From NCBI GenBank assembly GCA_027943335.1, contig BSBK01006393.1, positions 124,001 to 188,000 on the forward strand: DNA of 64,000 bases, read 5' to 3'. Positions 12,610-24,865 of the stretch are shown piece by piece (within the stretch, counting starts at the first letter, position 1; every line of letters begins with the position of its first letter). The notes below the pieces were generated by a model. That model saw nothing but the letters and a program-made list of their open reading frames with translations, was not told the DNA's origin and searched no databases. Origin of the DNA: Chamaecyparis obtusa. Its lineage: Eukaryota; Streptophyta; Pinopsida; Cupressales; Cupressaceae. The position numbers and the translations under genes were made by a program.

Positions 12610-15600
12610 ATAGCATCCACATCAAAGATAATTTATAAATCTAAGTTTTCAAAGGAGGAATAAGTTAATCTTATAGTTTATACAACATGTAATGAGCCCA
12701 GATACAAAATCCATCCTAAAGTTGTATCTCAAATTGATGAAATGGGAGCTTTCTCAAGCATACCACCTAGGGTTTTACTGGTTGAGGACGTGCAGTCGTA
12801 CATCCATTACAAGATAGGGGAAATTGGTGATTTTGATATGTATGCATCTTATCAGAAGTTATGTGGAGAAGATGGAAAAATGAAATCTGATTATAAGCAA
12901 ATGGAAGTAATACGACTAGTGACTGCCCTAAATTTTCTAAAAAACTTCCAGAACGACTGGATTACAGTTGTTCTCAGTCGATTCCATGATGGAAATTTTT
13001 GGTTGGATGAGCCTGTTAAAGTCACTAAGAACATGATTCATGTTGTCACTAGGTATCCTACCACTGACAAGACAAAAGCAATTCATAGTGCACTGAGGAC
13101 TGAAATTGAAAAGAATACGGGAGCCAAATGGGACGGCAGAGCTATGAAGATAAGCACAATCAAAGACCTAGAGGTAAAATTTGTATCTCATGTCATCAGT
13201 TACAAGATCTATTAGTCGATAAAACTAAATAGTGTCCCATGTGGAGTAGTTGACATAGCTTTCAAAATGGTCAAGAAAGGTTTTCAATTAGACCTCTAAG
13301 AGCTTCTTTTGAAGCGGATTGAAGAGAACATGAAGACAATCTAGTCAGAAAATTCTAATACATGTAAGTTTAGATCCCTACTAGTTTTCATATTCTTTTA
13401 TGTGCAAAGATTTTTCCCATCGGTCGATAATATAGAATGTTCAGTCGACAAGCCAGTTATAGTTCAAATTATAGTTTTGATTAAGAAATTGGGAGATAAT
13501 CTTAACAATGTTTTAGATAACTATTTTGAGAAATTCAAAGGTAGAATGAATTCTCAAAGCATAATTCCAAGGCAACTAGTTGAAGACTATGAACATGAAA
13601 TTTGTTTTCTAGTTTAAACCAATCATACATTGATTAAGGCTATGGATCCTAGGGAAAAATGGTTAGCCCCCATGGGATATGAAATGGATATTGATTTTGT
13701 TTCAAAATCTATAAAGGCTTTATTGGCTCAGCTTAAGGATTCCAATGCGGAAAGGTTTGGAACTTATGAAGAGGCCAAGACAATCATTAAAAAAGGCCTA
13801 GTCATTGGTAAAATATCAAAGAAGTCAAAGAAAATGATGAAAAATTTGGATAATAAATTTGGCGATGAGTCTGGATCATCTAAAAATATACTGGTTGAGG
13901 TAGAAACTGAAGGTCAATTACTTCTTTCTAACAAACCACATGACAGTGAAGAAACTGAGTCAAACAATGATGTAGATACTACACCATTTTTTCTTTCCCC
14001 CACTCCAAAGAAGAAGTAATTAGAATTGTAGACAAGGGAATGTACATAGCCAACAACTGGAGCTTCACCTCCATTGAAGAAAGGAGTTGTGAAGATATCA
14101 AGGCCAACAGCAAAAACATCAACAAAAACCTACAAAAAGAGAGGTACTAAATCTACTACTGAGGCCCCTAAGAAAAGAAGGAAACTAATTAGAGGGAAAG
14201 ATAATTTAGATATGGATTAAGATGATAATGATCAGTTTAAAGTTGTTAGCAATAAAAATCATTCTATTGATGAGGTTTATGAAGATATAATTAAAAATAG
14301 AGGATCAAGTGATCCTGAAATTGGCCAATTTGAGCACTTGTCAACCGAAGACCAAAACAAAATTGAAGAGGCTATCATCCAACTGATGATTAGATTCAAG
14401 ATAGTACCAGTAGAATTTTCCAAACATTTACCCAAGGCATTAGAAGAAATAATTTCATAGAAATGGTCATATGCCTTGAATGCAGAGAAAAGAATAAGGG
14501 AATAATCCCTAGTTTTGGCAATACCAACATTGACAATTCTTGAAATTGAGGAATTAATGAATAAGTATTCAAAGAGATTTTGATTAAAGAACATGGCACT
14601 GTAGATACTTGATGAAAATCTAGCAGACATAGATGAGAATAGTCAACTCATCTGAACTTCAATTATACAGGCCTATGAAGAGTCAAAAAAGATGGGCTTA
14701 GCCACTATTCTTGAGAAGAAACTTAAGAGAAAAGGTAAGGGAATTAATACTAATGATGTAGACCTGGCACCAAAACATAGTATTGATATATCAGATATCG
14801 AGGTACATGGTACAATAGATGCCACTGAGGAGATAAGTTTAATTTAGGATTCATTGGATTAGGTAGAAATTCAAGGGATTGATAATGATGCACTTGATGT
14901 ACTCATTAAGGACATCACAAATGGTTATCTTGACAAAATCAGAGATGATGAGGATGTCACTATTTCTAGACCCAAATCACAAGAAGAGGGAACCACAACT
15001 GAGCCAGCAGTGAGCTCTATATCAAGTGATCTTCCTATCCTAATGGAAGCAATTAAAATTATTTCCAAGGAGGAACCCAAAGACTCAATCCCCTAGCAAC
15101 CAAAGGATATATCTGGGGTACAAGGAACAAGCACACCTGCTCAAATAGAAAAGCCTAAGGACAAAGAGGTAGATACACAGGGCCAAGATGACCCTAAGAC
15201 TACCAAGACCACACCACCAAATACTACATCTGAAGCTCCATCTCAATCAACTAACACATAAGTTACCAAGGAGAAGAAGGAAGATAATGTGTCTACCAGG
15301 AAAGAAACACTAAGTGTTGAGGTAAAGGATATCATTCCTTTTTTTAAGACTTCACCCCAAGAGCCTAAAAAGAAGAAGAAAAAGCATGGAAAAGGGCTGG
15401 TCACACTTGATGAATTCATTGTAATACCTAACTGTGACCCAAGGACTTTGGACCCCAAGGAGTTAAGAAAATATGGGGAGCTATGCACAAGGAAGGTAGC
15501 TCGGGAGAAGCTGAGGAAAGAGTGCAAGAGTAAGAAGATTCTTGAAGATTTGTGAGACATCTTGTAGCAGGTTGTACTGAGGTCTAGATTAATGAAGAAA

Positions 15601-16234
15601 TGCCTATAATGGACCATCTTGCCACTCTTGTACAAGAAATAAATGCCCCGGACATTGATGCTGAAAAGAGAGTTGAAGAAAGGGTAGAATCTAAGATTCA
15701 GGATAAATTGGCAAAAAAGATCAACCAAGAAGTCGCAATAAAAAAAGTAAAGCTTTATGAGGTAATCACAAATCTCAAATCTATTACTATAAAATAATTT
15801 AGATGTTATTTAAGCTTTGCGCTATGGAAAGTTTCACTGCTGAGATCGATGAAAAGATTAAGAAGCTAGTTACTGAAATCCAAGCTAGTGAAAATGCCTC
15901 CTTAATCAAGCCATATGCTTTTCATAAGCATATACTCAAAGTACAAGAACTCAAGCAGTTAAGAGCATATTTCAGGAAGATGGAGGATCAAACATGTGAC
16001 CAAGTCACTGAGCTATAGGAAGAGTTGCTTCCCCACCTAAAAATTATTGAGAGACATATTGTCAAGGAACAAGCCTTACTTGCAACACCAGAAATTTCAG
16101 TGTTGGAGAACATTTTTGACATGCATGCACAAGACGGTCTTGAGCATATTTCTCTCACCAACTTGAAAGAGGAATGGGAAAACTTCTTATACTCTCTGAA
16201 GAAAACCCATTAGTACATTTTTTATAGGATATAA
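12610..16234 (+). pseudogene. ORF2 of element A (large unknown protein)
   Basis: This is the counterpart of B ORF2. The start ATG has become ATA (12610-12612). From there the frame is continuous to about 15555, where small indels shift it near 15556-15600 and again before 15803. It ends in TAA at 16232-16234. Conserved blocks include MGAFSSIPPRVLLVEDVQSY, LSRFHDGNFWLD, RYPTTDKTKA, KWLAPMGYEMD, a Lys/Arg-rich segment near 14100-14200 and the block DLEHI-like HAQDGLEHISLTNLKEEW at the C-terminus. Many stops are CAG, CAA or CGA changed by one transition. No polymerase, protease or integrase motif is present. The part near residues 190-260 resembles the 'putative plant transposon protein' domain, by eye only. 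Confidence 0.7.
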
Positions 16235-16446
16235 GTACATATTTTTGTTTTTGGCATTAATCTCAAAAAGGGGGAAATATAAGTATATGACAAGTGTATA
16301 AATAGATGCTAAGTGTACTACATTCATACCGGGAGCATGCACCAAGGGGGAGTTAGACAATTTTTGAGAAATTTTTGTCATGTATATATGAAGGATAGTG
16401 TGAGATATATCAGTTTATATACATTACAAGTTTTGATACTAATGCC

Positions 16447-16458
16447 AAAGGCGGAGAT
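16447..16458 (+). other. Polypurine tract of A
   Basis: AAAGGCGGAGAT lies directly before the 3' LTR. Element B has the intact form AAAGGGGGAGAT at the same place. Confidence 0.75.
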
Positions 16459-17717
16459 TGTTATCTCTATTTGAGAATTATATATTGTCATTAGTATCAA
16501 AGTGGATAATTTGGTTATCTATGATGATCAGTCAATAAAAGGAAGAACTTCAAGCTACAATATACTAGTCGGTTAAACAAACAAGCCTTCATACCAAGTA
16601 TTCATAAGGCAATACTGAGAACTAAATGGAAATAGGTTTAACCAGGCACTAGAGCAGTTTTATTGAGCATCAGAGTATACCAAGCACTGAGCATTAGTAA
16701 ACACCAAGTATACTAGGCACCAAGCACCAGTATATTCACCGAGCTGAATTGGCTTTGTTTACTGAGAAAATCCAAGAAATAGCATAGTAATCAGTTATGG
16801 CACATTTATCTATGTAAACGGGTACATGGATTCATAAAAAATTTTACCAAGATCAAGGATCATTTATTATAGATGTAATCATTAAATGTAATGATGATTC
16901 CTATGTAAATTTTGATCTAGGTTAGTTTTGTACACCATAGATCTTAGGTTTTACTAAGAAGATGTAAACCTAATTAGGTCATGTAAATCATAACAGTTTG
17001 CTATATATTTGTAATTCATGTTATTTTAACACAAGGGTGAATAAGAAGACATGATGAAAGAAAGTGAATCAATCGGAAGATCTTGAAGTAGTAGCCACCT
17101 TCAAGACATCAAAATTCAGGCATGGTTTGCATGTATGAGTTGTGATCAAAGATACAATTCAATTTACTACAAATAGAGGTGATAAATTCATTCAGTATAT
17201 CATAGATCTGATTCAGACAAAGTATAGTTTTCATTTACAAATATTTTCTGTTATTTTCTTATCATTGTAATAGAGTAGACTTAGCAATCTATTTGTAAAC
17301 CTCTTAACTGAGTATACACTCAAGTAGTGTTGTTTAAATCCTTTAACAGGGTAGATCTAGTTGATCTGATTGTTACTCCTAACAGGGTAAGATCACCAAA
17401 AGCGATCACAACTTGTAGCCTTAACTGGCATACTTTATTATCTAAAGTAGTGAAGAATTTGTGGGTCTCATCCTCATTGTAATTTTTACCTTCTAACAAG
17501 GGTTTCTACATAACCAAAGTACTTGTGTTATTTGATTGATTTATTATTTTTTTTCATGCACTTTACATTTACCAAGTCAATTGAATGAATGTTGCAAACA
17601 ATGGATTCAGTTGGATAGATTAGATACTACTATTTGTAGATTGAGTATTCAGCTAAAAGTTTTTTAGGGCACTGATTCACCCCTCCCCTCTCAGTCCCTT
17701 ATCTTTCCATTCCAACA
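16459..17717 (+). repeat. 3' LTR of element A
   Basis: It begins TGTTATCTCTATTTGAG and ends CCATTCCAACA, followed by the target duplication attat. At 1,259 bp it is clearly alignable to the 5' LTR but with many substitutions and one larger deletion, so this insertion is older than element C. Confidence 0.85.
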
Positions 17718-18441
17718 ATTATACCAAAATTTTATCCAATATTACATAAAATCAAGACAAGGGTTTTCTAAACCAAGAAGGGATGGAGTGGGAAGAAGTA
17801 AGGGAGTTGATTGCAATAACAATTATTCAAAAGTGAATCACTAATTAATAGTAGTTTATTTATTATATTATAGAGTAGGTGTCATATAAAAAGACAAATT
17901 ACATATAATATAGATTAATTGCCTTATAAAATCTCAAAGTAGGATTTAAAGTAGAGGTAAATGCTCATTCCTAAATCAATTTAATTAGTCAGGCTAAGGG
18001 TACTTATGTCTCACACAAGGAAGCACATTAATCAATAATTTTTAGGAGATTAAGATGTCAGTAAATCTTGAGTTTGGATCCACCTATTAAGATAGCACTT
18101 CATAAATTAACTGCCCATTAGGAACGTGTCCTTTAATAATTTGTGTTCCCTTATCAAATTTATAAATAATAATTATTTTAACTTTATACCATGGCTTGAT
18201 GAATCATCATCTACATGCATGGATAGCAGCCTTTCCTTTACTAAACATTATAAATTCCAATTTAATGTGTCTATTTAAATGAAAAGACTATACTTTTGTT
18301 TTTTACAAAAAACCTCTCTTATATGAAATTGGTCTACATCTAAGGTATGTTATTATAGCCTAAATTTCTTCCTCTTCTTTTGTACATTCAAGTTGGTTTG
18401 TTCTACTAGTAATTAGCTTTGTTTTACATTCTTTTTAGGCA
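17718..18441. other. AT-rich flank, nothing recognised
   Basis: The sequence from the end of element A to the broken gene at 18442 is AT-rich without coding frames, RNA genes or clear repeats. A 'ctttttaggc' just before 18442 resembles a 3' splice site but is unsupported. Confidence 0.4.
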
Positions 18442-19197
18442 ATGTATACCAACATTAGAACTCTTCATTACCCTGGTAAAAGGGATATGAATTTTCCTAG
18501 TAGCAGCAAACCAAAAAGGTGGAGTAGAATTCTTAAGCCTATGGATGATATGACTAGAAGGGTGGTATAATTGGCCTTGGGAGATTCTCATTCTGACTAT
18601 AGCTTCACCCTTTGTACCAATAGGGAACTTGTAGGAACATTTATCTCTTTCTTACTTAGGGCTAGAAAAAACAAGTCCAACATGATAGCTCTATGCAAAA
18701 AAATCTTTATTGATAAGATTTTGGGAGGGTTAGAATAAGAGGTTTATAGCATAAACTTTAGAAAAAAAATCCCTTACCTAAAAGATTACATGAGGGCTGA
18801 AATAGGAAGCTTGGAGTATAACAATAAAATCCCTTAAAGGACATGTCTAATACCTAAAGATTTAACAACCTTTGAAGATCATTGGGAGGAAATTAAATGA
18901 AACCTAAATTTACTCCTTCGTTGGACTCTAGTCATTCCCTCTCATGATACATAATAGCTATCTCAATACTTTGAAGTAGAAGTATTCTTGGTTCCTCCCT
19001 CATTCAAGAAAATAGACGTTGAAAAGATACATGCTATGCCTCTAGTATTCATTAAGAAAGGTTGGTTGTGTAAAAGCCCTAGTAAAAAGGAACATAAAGG
19101 GAAGAAAAATTGGAGCTACATGTTTGAGGATAGAGATGAGTCTGAGGAAGAAATTATGGTTTTCAAAAAAGTGAAGGAGGATCCTTCTAAATATTAG
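18442..19197 (+). pseudogene. Broken unknown gene, nonsense mutations only
   Basis: A 252-codon frame starts at ATG 18442 (MYTNIRTLHYPGKRD) and ends at TAG 19195. It has at least six internal stops (V*LALG, GLE*EV, P*RTC, IK*N, T**L) but no frameshift over 756 bp. The product would be basic and hydrophilic, ending in a Lys- and Glu-rich tail (KKEHKGKKNWSYMFEDRDES). I do not recognise a family. The unbroken register shows it was coding until recently. It could be part of another non-autonomous element, since no LTRs or exon context are visible. Confidence 0.5.
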
Positions 19198-19282
19198 GGT
19201 TAGGAAAATATATATATTAATGCAAGAGAGGATAGGGAGAGGGGCTAAAGGCACACCCTAACTAGATCCACCTTATAAAACA

Positions 19283-19855
19283 TGCAAAAGAAACAAACAC
19301 AAGTGAGAGAGAGAATGCAGATGAACTTTCAGTAACTTCAATTGATTCATACATATCGGGCTGTAAGGCCTTCCCAGTTTAGGCCAGATATTACAATCAA
19401 GTACAGAAGTCCTCCAACATGAGAGGATCTAAAATCTTCTAACTTCTATCTTCTATCAAAAAGATGACTCCCTAAACTCTAACCAAATAACTACATTTAT
19501 ACAAGAGGCTACCAAATAAGTTAGCCTTCAAATCCACCATCAATGGAAGGAATAACCAGATCTAGTTGCACATGCTTCCCAATGATGGATACTAGCATCA
19601 AACCTGTGACCATAATTAAATACAAGAGTTGGCCTCAATAGAAATCTAAAATAAACAACTCGGTAAGCAAGGATAACTGAGCACCAAGAAAAATTCACTG
19701 AGTTCCAGAGAGATAACCGACCAACACTGGTAAACAAAGGAAACAGAGCAACACCGAACCAACTCGATCAAAGAAGGAACCAAGAAACATAGGAAAAACA
19801 CAAATATATTTTTAGTGACACAGGATTGCCAAGGACCTGAGATGCTCTTGCATCA
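19283..19855 (-). repeat. Probable 3' LTR of chromovirus G1
   Basis: On the minus strand this begins TGATGCAAGAGCATCTCAGG immediately after the pol stop and ends ...TTTCTTTTGCA, so it has TG...CA ends over 573 bp. The partner 5' LTR lies outside the window, so the boundaries rest on end motifs and position only. Confidence 0.45.
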
Positions 19856-21615
19856 GACACCTGAGGTTATTTGAAATGATTCTCTAAATCTTGAGGCAGG
19901 TATAACCTGAGTTGAATCCAACTCAAATTGTGAAATCCATGAACTATCTTTAACTGGTCTATTCTTCCACTTTACCAGATATTCCATATATTATTTTCCT
20001 CTTGTACTTCAGCCAATTCTTTGCTCCAAAATCAGCTTGACTTCTTCTGTCTACTTTTTAGGATAATCATTTGGTACTATCATTTCTTCATCCGGTTCAT
20101 GATACTCAAACAAATAAGCAATATTGAATATGGGTGATATATCCATGTCATCAGGTAACTCAATCTCATAAGCATTTCCACTATCAAATTTCTTCAGTAT
20201 CTTGCAAGGTCCAAACTACTTCATTTTCATCTTCTCATATGTTCCAATAGGAAATCTTCCTTTCTTCAAATGTACCATTACTTCATCGCCAACATCAAAA
20301 TCTTATGTCTATGTGATCTATCAGCTCTACCTTTGTATTTCTGATTACTTTTCTCTAGTTTATGTTTCACATCTTCATGCAATTTTGTCATGTACTCAGA
20401 AAACTTCACTCCTTCAGTACTTCTCTTTTCATTAGCAATATCTCTCAAATTTGATATAGCTCTTAGTTGTATGCCATTTACAATCTCAAAAGGTTTTTTT
20501 CCAGTACTCCTATTCATTGAATTATTATATGAAAACTCTACTTGTGCCAACACAAAATCCCAATTACTTAGAGTGTGTCCAACTAAACATCTCAAAAGGT
20601 TACCAAGCTTCTATTCACAACTTCTATTTGTCTATCAGTCTATGGGTGAAATGTAGAACTATATTTGAACTCAGTGCCAAACTTTCTCCAAAGGGTCTTC
20701 CAAAAGTATCCAACAAACTTACTATCTCGGTCAAAGATGATACTCCTCGGTAATCCATGCAATCTGAAAATTTCCTTAAAGAAAAGATCTGCTATATGTA
20801 CTAGATCTGATGTCTTTCTATAGGGTATAAAATGTGCCATTTTATAAAATCTATCCGCAACAACAAATATTGAATTATTACCTCTTACTATCTTCGGTAA
20901 GCTATGAACAAAATCCATACTGATAGCAATCCAAGATTTGTCAAGAACATAAATTAGTGTATACAATCCGGTATTTTGACTTACCCCTTTTGTAACTTGA
21001 TAAATTCCACAACTTTTCACAAATTTCTAAACATCCTTATACAATTGTGGCCAAAATTATTTCTCCTTAAGCAAATTCAATGTCCTATCAATTCCAAAAT
21101 GTCTAGCCAAACCACTACTATGTTTCTCCTTTATCAAATTATTTCTCATTGGTCCTCTCGATATACACAACTGAATACCTTTAAATAACATACCTTCTTG
21201 AATGAAATATTCTTCTCATTTAGTACTCGATTGATCTTGAATAGGTTCTCTGCACTTTCTCCACGACTCAAAAAAATCAGGATCAAATTCATAAGAATTT
21301 CTCATATCGTCAAAGCCAAGAACTTCAATTTTCATCTCATTCATCAAAGATCTCCTTCTATTCAATGTATCTACAACTTGGTTAGTGACTCCACTCTTAT
21401 TCTTTATCACAAATGTATAACTATACAAGTACTCAACCCATTTCATATTTCTTTGATTCAGCTTACTCTGACTACCCAAATATTGTAAAGCCTTATGATC
21501 GGTATACAACACAAATTCACGAGGTATCAAATAATATCTCCATTTCTTCAGTGCTTGAACAATAGAATAGAGTTCTTGATCATACAATGAATATTTCCTT
21601 TTTGCATCATTCAAT
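19853..21615 (-). pseudogene. G1 chromovirus pol, RNase H end, integrase and chromodomain
   Basis: This is the 3' part of a Ty3/gypsy pol. On the minus strand in order: the RNase H C-half (NDAKRKYSLYDQELYSIV, VLYTDHKALQYL, 21614-21400); a degraded integrase zinc finger (H-X-H, then CGIYQ where the second Cys is lost, near 20990); the integrase core with D in ISMDFV, D in FDRDSKF and E in RQIEVVN; the GPCKILKKFDSGNAYEIELP-type C-terminal region near 20200; and a chromodomain (LVKWKNRPVKDSSWIS near 19940). Several stops and small shifts show it is dead. A chromodomain places it among chromoviruses. It joins exactly to the piece at 29939-30280 once element B is removed. Confidence 0.85.
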
Positions 21616-22846
21616 TGTTAATTTCTATTGAGCATTCAAGGTTGTCATTAGTATCAAAGGTTATCAAACAGATCGGTCGGTAACTTATATTCAGTTGGTC
21701 GGTAACCAGGAGCAAGATAGAGCGATTGGTAAAGCCTCTACACCAATCATTATACAATTTATCAAGCACCAGCAGACACCGACACCGATGGACAGTAAAC
21801 ACTAAGCATCATAGTATACACCGAGTAGTTTATACAGTGTTTACCAAGGATCACATAAAATGGCATAGTAATTTGAAATGACACATTCTTCTATGAAAAT
21901 GATAACAACAGATCATAAAATAGTTTACCAAGATAGAGGAACATTTATTGTAAAAGATATTCATTAAATGCAATGGTTATCTTATTTGTAACAGTTGATC
22001 TAGGTTAATTTTGCACTGTAGATCTTAGGGTTATGATTATTTTTGTAACCTAATTTTTTTGTTAAAGCGACAAAATAGAACACTATATATTCTGTATGTT
22101 CACATTATTTTTGGGGTGGTGAACTGATATATATGAATCACAGAGCACTTGAAGCTATTGTCTAACTTCAAGTCAATCAGTTATCAAAGTAGAATAGAGA
22201 ACAAAAGTTATCAAATTGAGCAGAATCAGAAAGGGCTACCGAGCTGATTCAGAGTAGAGATACATCACATTCAAGATGATATTTGTGAGCACTTATAGAT
22301 CTATATCAGAAAATTAAGTTATCATATAGCAGATAATTATCCTATTACTTTCTGACAATTGTGATAGAGTTTTTGATTAAATCTCTTAACCGAGTAGACT
22401 TAACAGTCTTTTGTAAATCTCTTAACCGAGTGCACACTACATCAGTGTTGTTAAAATCCTATAACTAGGAAGATCTAGCTGATTTGATATGTTACTCCTA
22501 ATAGGGTAAGATCACCAGAAGTGATCAAAACTTGTAGCCTTAATAGGCAAAACTTTTCTATCTGCAGTAGTGAAGAATTTTTGGGTGTCATCCCCACCAC
22601 AGTTTTTACCTTCTTACAAGGGTTTATGCATTATCAAAATACTTGTGTTATGTGTTTATTATATTGATCTCATGTTGTTTACATTCTTTAAATTAACTAG
22701 ATGATTGATACATGTAATGTTATTCAAGTTATTTTGGCTGGTTATCACAGTATATGAACATAGAATTAAAAGTTTTACAAGTGAAAGTTTTAGAAGGCAC
22801 TGATTCACCCCTCCCCTCTCAGTACCTATCTCTCCTAATTCCAACA
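21616..22846 (+). repeat. 5' LTR of element B
   Basis: It begins TGTTAATTTCTATTGAGC and ends TAATTCCAACA. A CTATATATTC TATA-like site lies near 22083. The LTR also contains GGTGTCATCCCCACCAC near 22584, the block shared by the whole family. Confidence 0.88.
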
Positions 22847-22848
22847 AT

Positions 22849-22860
22849 TGGTATCAGAGC
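22849..22860 (+). other. Primer-binding site of B
   Basis: TGGTATCAGAGC is an exact match to the complement of the initiator tRNA-Met 3' end, 2 bp after the LTR. Confidence 0.88.
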
Positions 22861-22911
22861 TAAGTTCTCTTGTTGAATAGTTTAACCACTGAAGGGTAAA
22901 AGATCTAAGTC

Positions 22912-24315
22912 ATGGAGAGATACAAGCTTGACAAAACTATTGAGAATCAGAAGATACAAATGTAGATGTTTGTGGAATAGTATAAACAAGCTAAGGAAGA
23001 ACTGAAGAAATTACTGGTTGATAGGAAGAACCTTGCAATTTTGAAAAATGAAATCAATTATCATGAAGAACCTATTGATGACATATTTGATCACATTGGA
23101 TCAAGTTTTAGCAGCATATCTGACTGATCCAAAAGTATAATCTCTGATCTATCTGAAAAGAATCAACATCTATCTGAACAGGTGAAAGCACTTCAAATCG
23201 GTCAAGAATCTCAGATGGTGAGAATGGTGGAAATCATGAACAATGCTAGACAAGCTAAACAAGATCAGAATCTAGCTATTGAAGACCAAAGACTGATGAC
23301 TGAACAACTTCAAGCAAAAGAAAGTGAAATACAGAGACTCACTGATCGTCACTTCCAAGTATCAAATTAGGTGATGACAGTTAATCAAGAAATGAACTGA
23401 GTAAATGGAGAATTATCAAGAAGACTTGAAGATGTAGCAATAGTCAGAGAAGACAATGAAAATTTGAGAAATGAAATAAAGATACAAAAATAACATAATG
23501 AGATGATGAAGATAGCCGAGGATAGCTCTAAAAAAATTGATGACTTTTTAACTAATCAAAGAAGATTTGGAAGCAGAGCCAATGTAGGCTATACTGGTGA
23601 AGGAGAATCATCACAACAAGCTAAAAAAGTCAACAATAATCAAAATCAGAAACTAAAAGTAATGACATGCTATCACTGTGGGAAACTAGGACATACATCA
23701 AATGTGTGTAGAAGCAAAGCACAAGGCAAGCCTCTTGTCATTCCTAAGTTCAATGGATACTGTTATTACTGTGGTAAGTTTGCACATCCAGCTTATGAGT
23801 GTAGAGCTAAATAGAATGATATTATTAACAATACAACTATGGAGAAGATATGCTATACTTGTAATAAGCATGGACACACTGCATGAGAGTGTAAGGCAAA
23901 GATGAAACAAGTTTGGACTCCTAAGGAGAAAACACAGCAAAAACCTTACCAATCAAAGAGACAAGGTAACTCATATGTTTGGGACTATAATACATGGACT
24001 AATTGTGCTGTATGTGGTCGGTATGGACATATTGTAGCAAATTGTTACAGAAAAAGTTGGATTGGACATTCAAGAAACTGGACAAACACTGGAATGGCAT
24101 CTATGCACTATCACAAGGTCAGTCATTTAAGAAAGAACTGTAGAGACCGAGCACCAAATGAGAACCATATATTTTTAAGTGGATATAGCATTTTAGAAAT
24201 CACAAGATTAAGGAACACTATGTGGAAGAAGGCATCTAATGAGATTTCTTAGTCAAGTAACATTGTTGGTGAAACCTCATCCACTGGATTGGGTGACATC
24301 TATACCTCCACTTAA
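22912..24315 (+). pseudogene. ORF1 of element B, gag-like with five zinc knuckles
   Basis: A 468-codon frame runs from ATGGAGAGATAC to the TAA after GLGDIYTST, with no frameshift and about nine stops. Residues ~60-230 are a charged, helical, probably coiled-coil segment (EQVKALQIGQESQMVRMVEI). Zinc knuckles follow at about residues 253 (CYHCGKLGHTSNVC), 284 (CYYCGKFAHPAYEC), 314 (CYTCNKHGHTA-EC), 365 (CAVCGRYGHIVANC) and about 400 (degraded, MHYHKVSHLRKNC). Five knuckles are more than the one or two normal in a plant copia or gypsy Gag. No retrotransposon-gag/UBN2 capsid signature was seen. It probably binds the element RNA; that is inference. Confidence 0.78.
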
Positions 24316-24660
24316 GATGACAAAGGTATGTATGGGACTGACATTTAAATGATCACATTTTACATACAGTTCCTTATATATGATGTACAAATACCAAATC
24401 TACATGAATAAAGATGCACTATGGTTTATGTGTTATGAGCTAACAATGTTATATAGTCGGTAAAAGAAGAAACGTTAGTTGGTTACCCATCAATAATCAC
24501 TATACAAGGTTAACCGATGACAGTACAAACCAATGAAGAAATCCTATGTTAACCGAGTGAAGAAAATTGAAGACATCACCAAGATGACATCTATTTCATA
24601 CTAAAGTTTAGGTCCCAAATTTAATGCACAATAAGTTTGAGTGGGAATATCGAAAAGGTC

Positions 24661-24668
24661 TATAAATA
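24661..24668 (+). promoter_or_regulatory. TATA box upstream of ORF2 in B
   Basis: TATAAATA (within GGTCTATAAATATGTGAAAA) lies 205 bp before the ORF2 ATG, the identical spacing found in element A. Confidence 0.6.
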
Positions 24669-24847
24669 TGTGAAAATAGAGTTTATTATCACATTGCGAT
24701 TTCGAAGAGTGAAGATTTTACAGAGTAGAGTTCAAGCTAAGATTTTCCTGAAAGATTCAAAGTGATTATAGATTGAACTGATGACATTCTTTGACTAAAC
24801 CGAGTAAGTACTTTTGCAACTGGATACCTATTACTCATTGCCTATCG

Positions 24848-24856
24848 AAACCCTAG
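24848..24856 (+). promoter_or_regulatory. AAACCCTAG telo-box motif before ORF2
   Basis: AAACCCTAG sits 9 bases upstream of the ORF2 ATG. The equivalent is at 12590 in A and on the minus strand at 1763 in A'. Such motifs are frequent in 5' leaders of plant genes, which supports a host-gene origin of this segment. Confidence 0.5.
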
Positions 24857-24865
24857 ATTTGATTT

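Larger units (their letters stand above)
9276..17717 (+). mobile_element. Element A: complete pol-less LTR retrotransposon
   Basis: The 8.44-kb element is bounded by LTRs and by a perfect 5-bp target duplication, attat at 9271-9275 and again at 17718-17722. It has an initiator-Met-type primer site, a purine tract, ORF1 (gag-like) and ORF2 (unknown), but no protease, integrase, reverse transcriptase or RNase H in any frame. The copia-type primer site and the purine tract ending GGAGAT suggest it was moved by enzymes of a Ty1/copia partner; that is inference. Both ORFs have stops, so this copy cannot make full proteins. Confidence 0.88.

Noticed and set aside
24848..24856. AAACCCTA as interstitial telomeric repeat
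   Set aside because: Only a single unit is present at each site, always just before ORF2; a leader motif is the simpler reading.
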